A stretch of DNA of 64,000 nt, from contig NC_014652.1 in the NCBI RefSeq assembly GCF_000166355.1, forward strand, positions 402,001 to 466,000, given 5' to 3'. The notes beneath the pieces were generated by a model. That model was not told the DNA's origin. It searched no databases and saw only the letters and a program-made list of their open reading frames with translations. Positions 1 through 6,044 of this stretch are shown here, piece by piece. A program made the translations under genes and the position numbers. Source of the DNA: Caldicellulosiruptor hydrothermalis 108. GTDB taxonomy: Bacteria > Bacillota > Thermoanaerobacteria > Caldicellulosiruptorales > Caldicellulosiruptoraceae. Every line of letters starts with the position of its first letter. The first letter of the stretch is position 1.

Positions 1-300
1 GTGGGGTGTATATGCTGAACTCTAAACTCCAATTTCAAGAACCGGGTGTTTTCAAAAAGCCCAGATCAATACAAGGTCTCAAGCTCATGAAGATGCCGAT
101 CCGGGCTTTTGAGCCAGCCGACCGCAGCAGCTCGGAAAGGAAAAACATAATTTTCAAAGGGGAAATTGACAATAACGAACAAATGTTCGTTTAAAGTTAG
201 AAGGCAATCACAAAGCAGGTTTTGGACTTTTGCAACGGTGAGGCCAAGAAAAAGCCTGCTCGAAAGCCCAGAGCAACTTTCCTGCCCAGTAGCAAAAAGT
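1..300. other. Non-coding composite repeat copy
   Basis: I see no convincing gene here. The stretch resembles segments near 12.4, 14.5, 18.3, 22.7 and 63.7 kb. It carries the recurrent phrase 'gggcttttgagcc' (about 105-117), a perfect LexA-type box (176-189) and one CCCAGTAG octamer (285-292). A possible promoter, TTGACA at 166-171 and TTTAAA at 190-195 with an 18-nt spacer, encloses the LexA box, but no gene clearly follows it. Confidence 0.5.
176..189. promoter_or_regulatory. LexA-type box
   Basis: CGAACAAATGTTCG matches the Firmicute LexA operator pattern CGAAC-N4-GTTCG exactly. It lies inside the spacer of a possible promoter (166-195). One-mismatch copies occur at 12519, 18206 and 22679, and another perfect one at 63722. 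Confidence 0.6.
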
Positions 301-302
301 TG

Positions 303-419
303 TTGCAAACAAAAGTTTTTGTGGTATAATAAAAACAGAAAGCAAATATCAAAGTTTGCCAATGAAAGTTAGCCCTGAGTTAGGAAGTAGAAACTTCCTT
401 CTCAGGGCTTTTCGTTTTT
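303..419 (+). ncRNA. Promoter-leader-terminator unit (candidate small RNA or attenuator)
   Basis: TTGCAA (303-308) and an extended -10 TGGTATAAT (TATAAT at 325-330) start a short leader. It contains two AGTTNGC half-sites (353-374) and ends in a clear intrinsic terminator, GCCCTGAG pairing with CTCAGGGC, followed by a T-rich tail (372-419). The transcript would be about 85 nt. It either attenuates the operon starting at 476 or is a free small RNA. It lacks the TCTACA leader box found in other copies. Confidence 0.5.
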
Positions 420-420
420 A

Positions 421-465
421 TTGCCCCCACAGCTGGTAGTTTGCAAATCAAAGTTTGCAGGGAGG
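421..465 (+). promoter_or_regulatory. AGTTNGC element before the gene at 476
   Basis: Two AGTTTGC half-sites (from 438) run directly into the Shine-Dalgarno GGGAGG (460-465). GCAAA and TTTGC can form a small inner hairpin. The upstream CCCCC (424-428) could pair weakly with the ribosome site. Confidence 0.5.
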
Positions 466-475
466 TTAGTTTGTC

Positions 476-1009
476 ATGGATGTAAATACACTTTATAAGA
501 TGTACTGCAGAAAGGGCAGAGCGAAACTAGATGATGGCAAGAAAATTTACAGGGCAGTATCCCCAGTAGCCCCTTATTACCGTAAGACAACATTTATTGT
601 CTTCTCTAACGGTCATGTAAAGGAACTTGAAGACTACGCGTATACTTACGCAAAAAGGCTGATGGATCTTGGTCTGAGTGTACCAAGAGTGGATTATGAT
701 GATATAGTCACAGTAATTGCGCTTCTGCCAGATGAAACAATCAAAAATATTATTGCAATCGTACAGAAATACGAACAAAAAAGGTGGCTTGATGAAGATG
801 AAGACTATTACCTTGACAAAGCACCTACCTATGTCATTACTCCCATAGACAGCATAGAAAGAATAATTAAAACGGAAAAAAAGAAGCTAAACAAACACTT
901 TTTTGATGAATTCAAGGAAAAGCTACAAGGAACCAGACTCGCTCTGCCCGCGCCTGCACGCAGGGCAAACATTTTTAGACGTTTGCTACTGCGGCTGGCA
1001 AGGGTTTAA
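476..1009 (+). CDS. Unknown 177-residue soluble protein
   Basis: I do not recognise this protein. ATG 476 follows GGAGG with about 10 nt spacing. There is no signal peptide or membrane segment. It is rich in Tyr, Lys and Asp, and its last 20 residues are strongly basic (three Arg-rich patches). The 3' end is GC-richer than the rest, and a perfect hairpin, GGCAAGGG facing CCCTTGCC (997-1018), spans the stop codon. It is the first gene of a run of small plus-strand genes separated by AGTTNGC elements, so it is probably co-regulated with them. Confidence 0.65.
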   Translation: MDVNTLYKMYCRKGRAKLDDGKKIYRAVSPVAPYYRKTTFIVFSNGHVKELEDYAYTYAKRLMDLGLSVPRVDYDDIVTVIALLPDETIKNIIAIVQKYEQKRWLDEDEDYYLDKAPTYVITPIDSIERIIKTEKKKLNKHFFDEFKEKLQGTRLALPAPARRANIFRRLLLRLARV

Positions 1010-1052
1010 ACCCTTGCCATGGAAGTTGGCAAAATAAAGTTTGCAGAAGGGG
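997..1052 (+). promoter_or_regulatory. AGTTNGC element with competing hairpins
   Basis: GGCAAGGGT pairs with ACCCTTGCC (997-1018). The same ACCCTTGC arm could instead pair with GCAGAAGGGG (1043-1052), which contains the next Shine-Dalgarno. Between them lie AGTTGGC and AGTTTGC (1024-1044). Confidence 0.5.
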
Positions 1053-1282
1053 AGAGAGAAAAATGCACAGGGGTTATCCATACGAGTTCGAGAAGAACTG
1101 AGGAGGACTCCCGCAGGATTGAGTGGATTAGAAGACACTGGAGAATTCCTGAGAATTGGAACGTCGAGCCAGTAGAGCTAGTTGAGAGATGTTCTTATGT
1201 TCCTGGCAGTTACATCGGTTACCGCATTGTCAACGAGCAGGGACAGACAGTATACTACGGTGTGCTTCGTCCTGTGAGATAG
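1019..1282 (+). CDS. Small unknown protein, start in doubt
   Basis: An open frame of 87 codons encodes a Trp/Arg-rich small protein with no known family. Its only in-frame ATG (1019) lies inside the regulatory element and has no ribosome site. A good ribosome site (GGGGAGAG, 1050-1057) instead serves ATG 1063, whose frame stops after 12 codons. A +1 shift between 1063 and 1098 would join that start to the long frame. The gene may be frameshifted, or may use a non-standard start. Confidence 0.35.
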   Translation: MEVGKIKFAEGEREKCTGVIHTSSRRTEEDSRRIEWIRRHWRIPENWNVEPVELVERCSYVPGSYIGYRIVNEQGQTVYYGVLRPVR

Positions 1283-1284
1283 TC

Positions 1285-1326
1285 TTCCTCCCTCTTGGCA
1301 GTTTGCCGAAAAAAGTTTGCAGGAGG
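1285..1326 (+). promoter_or_regulatory. AGTTNGC element before the gene at 1336
   Basis: CCTCC (1287-1291) can pair with GGAGG (1322-1326), the ribosome site of the next gene. The loop holds AGTTTGC twice. Confidence 0.5.
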
Positions 1327-1335
1327 ATGATGAAG

Positions 1336-1512
1336 ATGTACGAAACAATTGTCGTGGGGTACACTTCCGATGGGTACTACGGTCCAATTCAGGCGGGAAC
1401 CTACGACGACCTGGAAACAGCTATAAGATTTCCTGAACTTAAGGAACATGTTGACGTTATAGCAGTTTATGTGTACGATTGCCAGGGAAAGCTGGTATAC
1501 CCCCGGAAGTAG
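1336..1512 (+). CDS. Unknown 58-residue protein
   Basis: ATG 1336 is preferred over ATG 1327 and 1330 because GGAGG (1322-1326) then lies 9 nt away. The product is acidic and Tyr/Val-rich, without a recognisable motif. It is the third gene of the run, and its flanks on both sides are AGTTNGC elements. Confidence 0.5.
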   Translation: MYETIVVGYTSDGYYGPIQAGTYDDLETAIRFPELKEHVDVIAVYVYDCQGKLVYPRK

Positions 1513-1514
1513 TA

Positions 1515-1561
1515 TTATCTCCCATTTGGCAGTTTGCCAAATACAGTTTGCAGGGGTGATA
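1515..1561 (+). promoter_or_regulatory. AGTTNGC element before the gene at 1567
   Basis: TATCTCCC (1516-1523) can pair with GGGGTGATA (1553-1561), hiding the ribosome site in a stem. The loop contains two AGTTTGC half-sites. Confidence 0.55.
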
Positions 1562-1566
1562 TAAAA

Positions 1567-2046
1567 ATGAATACTCTTATTCACAAACGTCCTGTTACAA
1601 AAGAAGAAATTAGCGAAGAAATTAGGAAATTTATTGACTACTTTGAAAAAGAGGAACTGCCGGTTATAGCGATATATGAAGCAGAAGACCTGATATATGA
1701 TCTTGCCTACTGGGCACAACCGGTACAGGACAACTGGCCACTCGGTGGGACAATATGGACGTACGATTTTGAACGTCAACAAAAAACGTACCTTGTACAC
1801 CAGAATAGTAAAATCGAAGAAGTGGATGGATTTGAGTTCTTTGAACTGCAAATATGGAAAGTTTTTGAAAAGTACCCGCAGAAACTTCTAACAACAAAGT
1901 ACATCATAGTTGCAGAAATGCACGAAAATGTAGCGTCAATCTGCTACACAGAAAATACCACAGCAGTCCAGAACAAGGTACTCGGGATAATCAGGGAAAA
2001 ACAAGAAATCAAGCAAAAAATTCAAAAGCTACTGGCAGGGTTATAA
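1567..2046 (+). CDS. Unknown 159-residue protein
   Basis: ATG 1567 follows AGGGGTGATA. The protein is acidic in its first half and Lys/Gln-rich at the C-terminus, with no membrane segment and no motif I can name. The end of the gene encodes half of a hairpin (CTGGCAG facing CTGCCAG, 2032-2056), so the coding end takes part in the downstream element. Confidence 0.6.
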   Translation: MNTLIHKRPVTKEEISEEIRKFIDYFEKEELPVIAIYEAEDLIYDLAYWAQPVQDNWPLGGTIWTYDFERQQKTYLVHQNSKIEEVDGFEFFELQIWKVFEKYPQKLLTTKYIIVAEMHENVASICYTENTTAVQNKVLGIIREKQEIKQKIQKLLAGL

Positions 2047-2088
2047 GCTCTGCCAGTGGTTCGGAAGTTTGCAAAGAAGGTGGTTGGC
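2032..2088 (+). promoter_or_regulatory. Partial AGTTNGC element
   Basis: A hairpin over the preceding stop (2032-2056) is followed by a single AGTTTGC half-site and the ribosome site AAGGTGG. TCTGCCAG can alternatively pair with GGTTGGC next to the GTG start. Confidence 0.4.
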
Positions 2089-2388
2089 GTGATAAAAGAA
2101 GTAACCTGGAAAGAACACCTGCAGAAAAAGATGAAAAGAGCTGAACAGAGGCACCAGAAAATAATACACAAGCCTCACCGAACGAGAAAATTTCTGCCGT
2201 GGTGGAAAATCGGGTTAAGCAAGCCGAAAATATATTTCTACTCCAGTAGAAAGAAAGTAGTAAAACAAATCACACACAGGAAAGAAAGAACTTTGGAAAG
2301 ACAACTTTTGAGCCAGTACCAACCGGAAGAAGAATTGGTATTTCCAAACACTAAGAAAATGATAGATTTTTGGTGGTTGGTGTTATAA
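2089..2388 (+). CDS. Unknown very basic 99-residue protein
   Basis: GTG 2089 follows AAGGTGG (2078-2084). The product is strongly basic, with Lys/Arg/His clusters through the first 80 residues, which suggests nucleic-acid binding; no fold is recognisable. It sits between a partial AGTTNGC element and one that ends in a terminator. Confidence 0.5.
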   Translation: MIKEVTWKEHLQKKMKRAEQRHQKIIHKPHRTRKFLPWWKIGLSKPKIYFYSSRKKVVKQITHRKERTLERQLLSQYQPEEELVFPNTKKMIDFWWLVL

Positions 2389-2390
2389 GA

Positions 2391-2457
2391 AGTTTGCATA
2401 ATACAGTTTGCCCTGTGCCGTTTGTTCAGACACTTTTAAAAACAGCACAGGGTTTTT
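2391..2457 (+). terminator. AGTTNGC motif joined to an intrinsic terminator
   Basis: AGTTTGC twice (2391-2411) leads directly into CCCTGTGC, which pairs with GCACAGGG followed by TTTTT (2411-2457). The second half-site abuts the 5' arm of the terminator, as it also does at 372, 13479 and 24082. Confidence 0.6.
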
Positions 2458-2470
2458 ATGTTTTTTTAGA

Positions 2471-2496
2471 AGTTTGCCAGAAAAGTTTGCAGGGAG
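2471..2496 (+). promoter_or_regulatory. AGTTNGC element before the gene at 2505
   Basis: AGTTTGC twice, running into AGGGAGG. No upstream anti-Shine-Dalgarno arm is visible in this copy. Confidence 0.45.
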
Positions 2497-2504
2497 GTAT
2501 CAAC

Positions 2505-2873
2505 ATGAGAGTTTTAATAAGCGTAGAAAAACTTGCAGAAAAGATTAGACCTTTCTTACCCGAAGGCATAGACGTGGACATAACAATCAGAACAGACGAG
2601 AACACATGGGAAGACTATGCAGCTTTTACTTTTGTGGCAGACCCACGGGACGAAAAAGTACTTGCAAACTTCATTAAAACCACGCTATCAGGACTCGATG
2701 AAAATGATGCCATGTTACTGAACACCTACTTTTGGGACAAAACAAAGAAACAAACTCATGAACTATCTATTCCCAAACTATCACCCCTAATATGTAAAGC
2801 ATTTGGAAGAAACAAACTGTCTGATTGCTTGCCATTCTACGAGGATAAGTTATTGCTTGTTTTTGACGAGTAG
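2505..2873 (+). CDS. Unknown 122-residue protein
   Basis: ATG 2505 follows AGGGAGG by 8 nt. The protein is acidic, with no membrane segment and no recognised motif. It lies just after a terminator, so the AGTTNGC element at 2471 must either be read through from upstream or be served by a promoter I cannot see. Confidence 0.55.
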   Translation: MRVLISVEKLAEKIRPFLPEGIDVDITIRTDENTWEDYAAFTFVADPRDEKVLANFIKTTLSGLDENDAMLLNTYFWDKTKKQTHELSIPKLSPLICKAFGRNKLSDCLPFYEDKLLLVFDE

Positions 2874-2928
2874 GCAGGACAATGTCCTGCCCTGGAAGTT
2901 CGCAAAATAAAAAGTTGGCAGGGGAGGG
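2873..2928 (+). promoter_or_regulatory. AGTTNGC element with three competing arms
   Basis: GGCAGGAC (2873-2880) pairs with GTCCTGCC (2884-2891). The same CCTGCC can pair with GGCAGG (2917-2922), which overlaps the next Shine-Dalgarno. The loop of the second option holds AGTTCGC and AGTTGGC. Confidence 0.55.
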
Positions 2929-2938
2929 TAATTTGCAT

Positions 2939-3115
2939 ATGAATTGTTGGGCATGCAACAAGAGGGAGTTTACGGTTTCTTTTGAAAGTGGCGTGAGAAT
3001 ATTTTGTTCCAACTGTGGAGAAGAGTTAACGAAAGATGAAATTGAGGATTTTTTGGATGATGTAAGGGAGAGGTTATATTACAAAAAAGTGTCGGAAACT
3101 GAAGATGAAGAGTAA
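2939..3115 (+). CDS. Small zinc-ribbon protein
   Basis: 58 residues starting at ATG 2939. Two CxxC knuckles (Cys4/Cys7 and Cys23/Cys26) form a classic zinc ribbon, followed by an acidic helical tail. Such proteins often bind nucleic acid or act as adaptors; the partner is unknown. It shares the AGTTNGC-type leader with its neighbours. Confidence 0.6.
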   Translation: MNCWACNKREFTVSFESGVRIFCSNCGEELTKDEIEDFLDDVRERLYYKKVSETEDEE

Positions 3116-3126
3116 ATTTTAGTTGT

Positions 3127-3183
3127 CTCTCCTCTCCCCTTCTCTGGCAGTTTGCAAAGAAAAGTTTGCAGGAAGGGAGAGGG
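3127..3183 (+). promoter_or_regulatory. AGTTNGC element before the gene at 3190
   Basis: A long pyrimidine arm (3127-3142) pairs with GAAGGGAGAGGG (3172-3183), which is the ribosome site. The loop holds AGTTTGC twice, and GCAAA/TTTGC can form an inner stem. Confidence 0.6.
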
Positions 3184-3189
3184 TTTGCC

Positions 3190-3624
3190 ATGTCTGATAT
3201 GCTGGAGAAAGAAGTCAAAGACATGAAAGAAGTCAAAGATGCTTTTCTGGCAACACTAGAAGAACTCTTCAACCCCAAGTACCCTGTTCAAAAACTCAAC
3301 TGGGGACAGGTATGGAAAACAATCAATGGCAAGCTCAGCAAAGGCAATTCCTACAAAAATGGGTATGGCAAAGGCAAACCATACCCCGAAAAAGACATAA
3401 TCAAACTTATAGAAGCAAGATTTGATGGTACTATGCTGGAACTTAAAGGGAACAGGGTATTATTTAGCATTATCAGAACACCCGACGGTTTTGTTGAATG
3501 TTACAAACTGACCCAGCAGTTTGAACGCACGCCGAATAAACAAGCAATAGAAGCAATAGAAAGAGCACTCGATACCGACCTTGGCAGTATCAATGATATG
3601 TTTGTAGAGATGTACGCCTACTGA
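3190..3624 (+). CDS. Unknown 144-residue protein
   Basis: ATG 3190 follows GGGAGAGGG. The protein starts with a charged helical stretch and has a Lys/Gly/Tyr-rich middle. No family is recognised. Its stop overlaps the first arm of the next regulatory element (GGCAGGG at 3625). Confidence 0.55.
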   Translation: MSDMLEKEVKDMKEVKDAFLATLEELFNPKYPVQKLNWGQVWKTINGKLSKGNSYKNGYGKGKPYPEKDIIKLIEARFDGTMLELKGNRVLFSIIRTPDGFVECYKLTQQFERTPNKQAIEAIERALDTDLGSINDMFVEMYAY

Positions 3625-3684
3625 GGCAGGGTCTACTCCCCTGCCTGTGGTAGTTTGCTAAATACGGTTAGCGAAGGGGTGTTC
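3625..3684 (+). promoter_or_regulatory. AGTTNGC element with three competing arms
   Basis: GGCAGGG pairs with CCCCTGCC (3625-3646). CCCC can alternatively pair with AAGGGG at the ribosome site. Inner half-sites TTTGCTAA and TTAGCGAA remain complementary through a wobble pair, which looks like a compensatory change. Confidence 0.55.
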
Positions 3685-3817
3685 AGAGTGATAATCAAGT
3701 GGAACAGAGACGGTTATCCAACGGCGAGGTCCTTGAGGAAACTAAAGAAAAAAGTTAACAGCGAAAATCTGCAAGAGGCAATAGAAGCTTTTTACGAAGC
3801 GTTGCAGGAAAACTACT

Positions 3818-4056
3818 ATGGCAGTCAACCACCCCCGAATAAATTCGGGGGCTTGCGATGGCGGTAGCAAGGCAACGGTTGACTAGGTCAAGCGGTAACC
3901 AAACCGCTACGTCCAGCGGGCTACCAAGTACCCTGGAGTGCCACCCTGGCTCCAGGCTCTACGGGAGAACCGCTCAATCCCACGCACGGTTTGCCGTGCT
4001 AAGCCTGCTGGACATGACCGAAGGGTTGAACACACTCCGCCAGGGAGGTTTACCAC
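3818..4056 (+). ncRNA. Omega RNA (HEARO-type) of IsrB
   Basis: A GC-rich, highly structured 240-nt segment sits directly upstream of isrB. Visible stems include GTCAACC with GGTTGAC, and CCCCCGAAT with ATTCGGGGG. Known IscB/IsrB systems encode the guide at the 5' end of this RNA from flanking sequence, so the guide here would be the interrupted gene's bases ending near 3817-3822. The segment also carries the isrB ribosome site (AGGGAGG). Confidence 0.75.
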
Positions 4057-5073
4057 ATGAGGTTTGTTCCTGTAGTTGATAAAGATGGCAATCCATTGAT
4101 GCCTACAAAACCGTCACGGGCAAGACGTTGGATTAAGTCCGGTAAGGCTACTCCATTCTGGAGCAAGGGAATCTTCTGTGTGAGGCTCAATATAGAACCT
4201 TCTGCAAGATATAAACAACCAGTAGCTTTGGGAATTGACCCTGGTTCTAAAATGGAAGGGTATTCAGTTAAATCAAAAGCACATACGTATCTTAATATTC
4301 AGGCCTATGCCGTAACGCATGTAAAAAGTGCTGTAGAAACGAGACGTAACATGCGTAGAGCCAGAAGGTATCGTAAGACACGTAGACGTCCAGTTAGATT
4401 TAACAATCGTAAGAATAAAGACTTACCTCCGTCAACGAAAGCACGATGGCAATGGAAACTGAGAATAGTTAAGTGGTTAACAAGAATTTTCCCTATAACT
4501 GACTTTGTAGTCGAAGACATTAAGGCTGTTACAAAACTAGGACAGAAACGGTGGAATGAATCGTTTTCACCTCTTGAAACGGGGAAAAACTGGTTTTATG
4601 CAGAGTTGTCCAGGTTGGGGAAGGTGCATATAAAGGAAGGCAGAGAAACAAAACAATTAAGGGAATCCTATGGATTGAAGAAAACAAGCAAAAAATTAGA
4701 AGAAACTTTTGAGTCACACTGCGTTGATGCATGGTGTTTAGCCAACTGGTGTACTGGCGGGCATGTTCAACCAGACAACACAGAGTTGCTAGTCATTATA
4801 CCATTGCGTTTCCACCGAAGACAGTTGCATATGTTACAGTTCGATAAGGGTGGCATTCGCAGGAGGTATGGCGGGACAAGGTCACTTGGTTTTAAAAGGG
4901 GCAGTTATGTTAAACATCCAAAATATGGACTTTGCTATGTTGGTGGACATATGAACGGTAAACTAAGTCTGCATGATATTAACACTGGTAAAAGGTTCAC
5001 ACAACAAGCTAACCCGGACGATTGTAAGTTTATTTGCTTTGCTTCATGGAGATACAAATACAAAGAGCTGTAA
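4057..5073 (+). CDS. isrB: IsrB RNA-guided nickase-like protein
   Basis: 338 residues from ATG 4057. An N-terminal PLMP domain (literal PLMP at residues 14-17) is followed by RuvC-I with Asp in 'GIDPGS', an Arg-rich bridge helix (about residues 95-120), RuvC-II with Glu in 'VVED', and RuvC-III with His and Asp in 'SHCVDA'. No HNH domain is inserted between RuvC-II and RuvC-III, which separates IsrB from IscB. IsrB proteins use an omega RNA to nick DNA. All RuvC acidic residues are present, so the protein looks active. The gene is cotranscribed with its omega RNA. Confidence 0.85.
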   Translation: MRFVPVVDKDGNPLMPTKPSRARRWIKSGKATPFWSKGIFCVRLNIEPSARYKQPVALGIDPGSKMEGYSVKSKAHTYLNIQAYAVTHVKSAVETRRNMRRARRYRKTRRRPVRFNNRKNKDLPPSTKARWQWKLRIVKWLTRIFPITDFVVEDIKAVTKLGQKRWNESFSPLETGKNWFYAELSRLGKVHIKEGRETKQLRESYGLKKTSKKLEETFESHCVDAWCLANWCTGGHVQPDNTELLVIIPLRFHRRQLHMLQFDKGGIRRRYGGTRSLGFKRGSYVKHPKYGLCYVGGHMNGKLSLHDINTGKRFTQQANPDDCKFICFASWRYKYKEL

Positions 5074-5086
5074 AGAAGGGAGGTAA

Positions 5087-5128
5087 GCGGTTTTCCTCCC
5101 CTCAATAAATTGAGGGGTGTCCAACCGC
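5087..5128 (+). repeat. Right-end hairpin of the IsrB element
   Basis: Outer stem GCGGTT/AACCGC (5087-5092 and 5123-5128) encloses an inner stem CCCCTCAAT/ATTGAGGGG. The IscB element right end (63477-63522) has the same two-storey design with different sequence. Confidence 0.65.
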
Positions 5129-5354
5129 AACACACTATGATGCTGTAGGAGTGGAAGAAGTAGAAGTAAGAGGAGAAAAGAAAAAAGTCTGGGGATACCA
5201 CACTCTGGGCTGGAGCGGTAACGAAGACATAATACAAGTTTTAAAAACAAGCGTGCTCTTTGACATGCTTCTGGAAAGATATGATGCAGGCGGACATTAC
5301 TATTTCCGCTGCAAAGAGGAAATATGAAAGACTGTAGGGCATAAAACACTTACT

Positions 5355-5420
5355 CAGGCAAGGCTGCAGCCTTGCCTGCAGTTGTTTGCAAAATAAGGTT
5401 GGCAAAAAAACGAAAGGGGA
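5355..5420 (+). promoter_or_regulatory. AGTTNGC element before the gene at 5429
   Basis: A perfect hairpin CAGGCAAGGC/GCCTTGCCTG (5355-5378) is followed by GTTTGC and GTTGGC half-sites and then by GAAAGGGGA. Confidence 0.5.
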
Positions 5421-5428
5421 TAAAAAAA

Positions 5429-5692
5429 ATGAGTATCACACAGAAAGAAATAGAAGTTTTTCTGGAAAAGTACAAAGAATATCTGCTATCTCAAGTTGAA
5501 GAGATTAAGAATATCCTGCAAACCCTGCCAGCAGATGCAGTAGAAAGAGCATTCTCATACAAAGACACTGCTGAAATTGCCGAGAAGCTCAAATATTACC
5601 ACAGCATGTATCAGATTGGACCACATGCCTTAGAAGAAGTTTTCGGCAAAAACAAAATTAATTTTTCCAAAAGGGGAGTGACTGTGGTATAA
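5429..5692 (+). CDS. Unknown 87-residue helical protein
   Basis: ATG 5429 follows AAAGGGGAT. The sequence is helix-rich (Lys/Glu/Leu), soluble and of unknown family. Its last codons contain AAAAGGGGAGT (5669-5679), the first arm of the next switch, and a TGGTATAAT extended -10 at the stop codon (5684-5692) that could start transcription of the downstream gene. Confidence 0.5.
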   Translation: MSITQKEIEVFLEKYKEYLLSQVEEIKNILQTLPADAVERAFSYKDTAEIAEKLKYYHSMYQIGPHALEEVFGKNKINFSKRGVTVV

Positions 5693-5750
5693 TCAAAATA
5701 GAAACTCCCCTTTGCCCTGGTAGTTTGCCAAATAAAAGTTGGCAAAGGGG
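5669..5750 (+). promoter_or_regulatory. Cleanest three-arm AGTTNGC switch
   Basis: ACTCCCCTTT (5704-5713) can pair either with AAAAGGGGAGT upstream (5669-5679) or, extended to CCCCTTTGCC, with GGCAAAGGGG downstream (5741-5750), which holds the ribosome site. The two pairings exclude each other. Inner half-sites TTTGCCAA and TTGGCAAA are fully complementary. Confidence 0.6.
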
Positions 5751-5783
5751 GGATAAGGGTGGTGGGCAACAGTTGGGGATAAC

Positions 5784-6011
5784 GATGAACTCAGAGCAGA
5801 ACTGCGAAATGAGATAGCTGATCTCAAGAGCGAAAATGCCAGAGAATTTAGCAGTGTCAGAAACGAAATTGCTATGATTAGGAACGAAATTGCCGACATC
5901 AAAAATACTTTTCGCTGGAACACTGTCGGCATAATAGCAGCACTTCTGATGGGTTTTGCCGACATAATTGCGGCTATAATCATTCCACAGATGATACTAA
6001 ATCACCACTAA
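5784..6011 (+). pseudogene. Coiled-coil/membrane protein without a usable start
   Basis: The frame encodes a heptad-like helix (repeated Arg-Asn-Glu-Ile-Ala) followed by a roughly 25-residue hydrophobic segment and a short His-rich end. No ATG, GTG or TTG lies in frame between the upstream stop and the first conserved residues. ATG 5785 is in another frame and stops after 9 codons. The 5' end therefore looks frameshifted. Small coiled-coil membrane proteins of this form are common in mobile elements; the function is unknown. Confidence 0.4.
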
Positions 6012-6016
6012 AAAAG

Positions 6017-6040
6017 GCAGGGTACAAAAACCCTGCCTTT
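6017..6040 (+). terminator. Intrinsic terminator between convergent runs
   Basis: GGCAGGG/CCCTGCC with a short loop, followed by TTTCC. It lies between the plus-strand run and the minus-strand operon and may act on both. Confidence 0.6.
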
Positions 6041-6044
6041 CCTT

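Larger units (their letters stand above)
3818..5136 (+). mobile_element. IsrB (IS200/IS605-type) element
   Basis: The element comprises a structured RNA segment, isrB and a right-end hairpin. The boundaries are inferred from restoration of the interrupted gene. The right flank begins ATGA, as at the IscB element (63527), and ACTATG occurs on both sides. No TnpA transposase is present, so the element would need one in trans. The left end 'agtcaac' is shared with the IscB element. Confidence 0.75.
3688..5327 (+). pseudogene. Small unknown gene interrupted by an IsrB element
   Basis: The 5' part runs from GTG 3688 (ribosome site AGGGG) to 3817, and the 3' part from 5137 to the TGA at 5325-5327. 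Joining base 3817 directly to 5137 restores one frame across the junction (Asn-Tyr-Tyr-Asp-Ala) and gives a protein of about 106 residues with an acidic, Val/Glu-rich C-terminal half. The function is unknown. The clean join shows that the nuclease element entered a formerly intact gene. Confidence 0.75.

Noticed and set aside
430-465. Known riboswitch classes (preQ1, SAM, c-di-GMP, fluoride)
   Set aside because: The conserved cores of these classes, as I recall them, do not match the double AGTTNGC loop; the only fit is the general Shine-Dalgarno sequestration layout.
3655-3867. Independent 70-codon gene overlapping the element start
   Set aside because: Its C-terminal codons come from the IsrB omega RNA. 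The real gene continues after the element at 5137, so this is the 5' half of an interrupted gene.
3858-4079. 73-codon open frame before isrB
   Set aside because: It lies inside the structured omega RNA, has no ribosome site and its composition follows the RNA stems.
430-5750. CRISPR array
   Set aside because: The AGTTNGC units recur about once per gene at ribosome sites, not with regular short spacers, and no cas genes are present.
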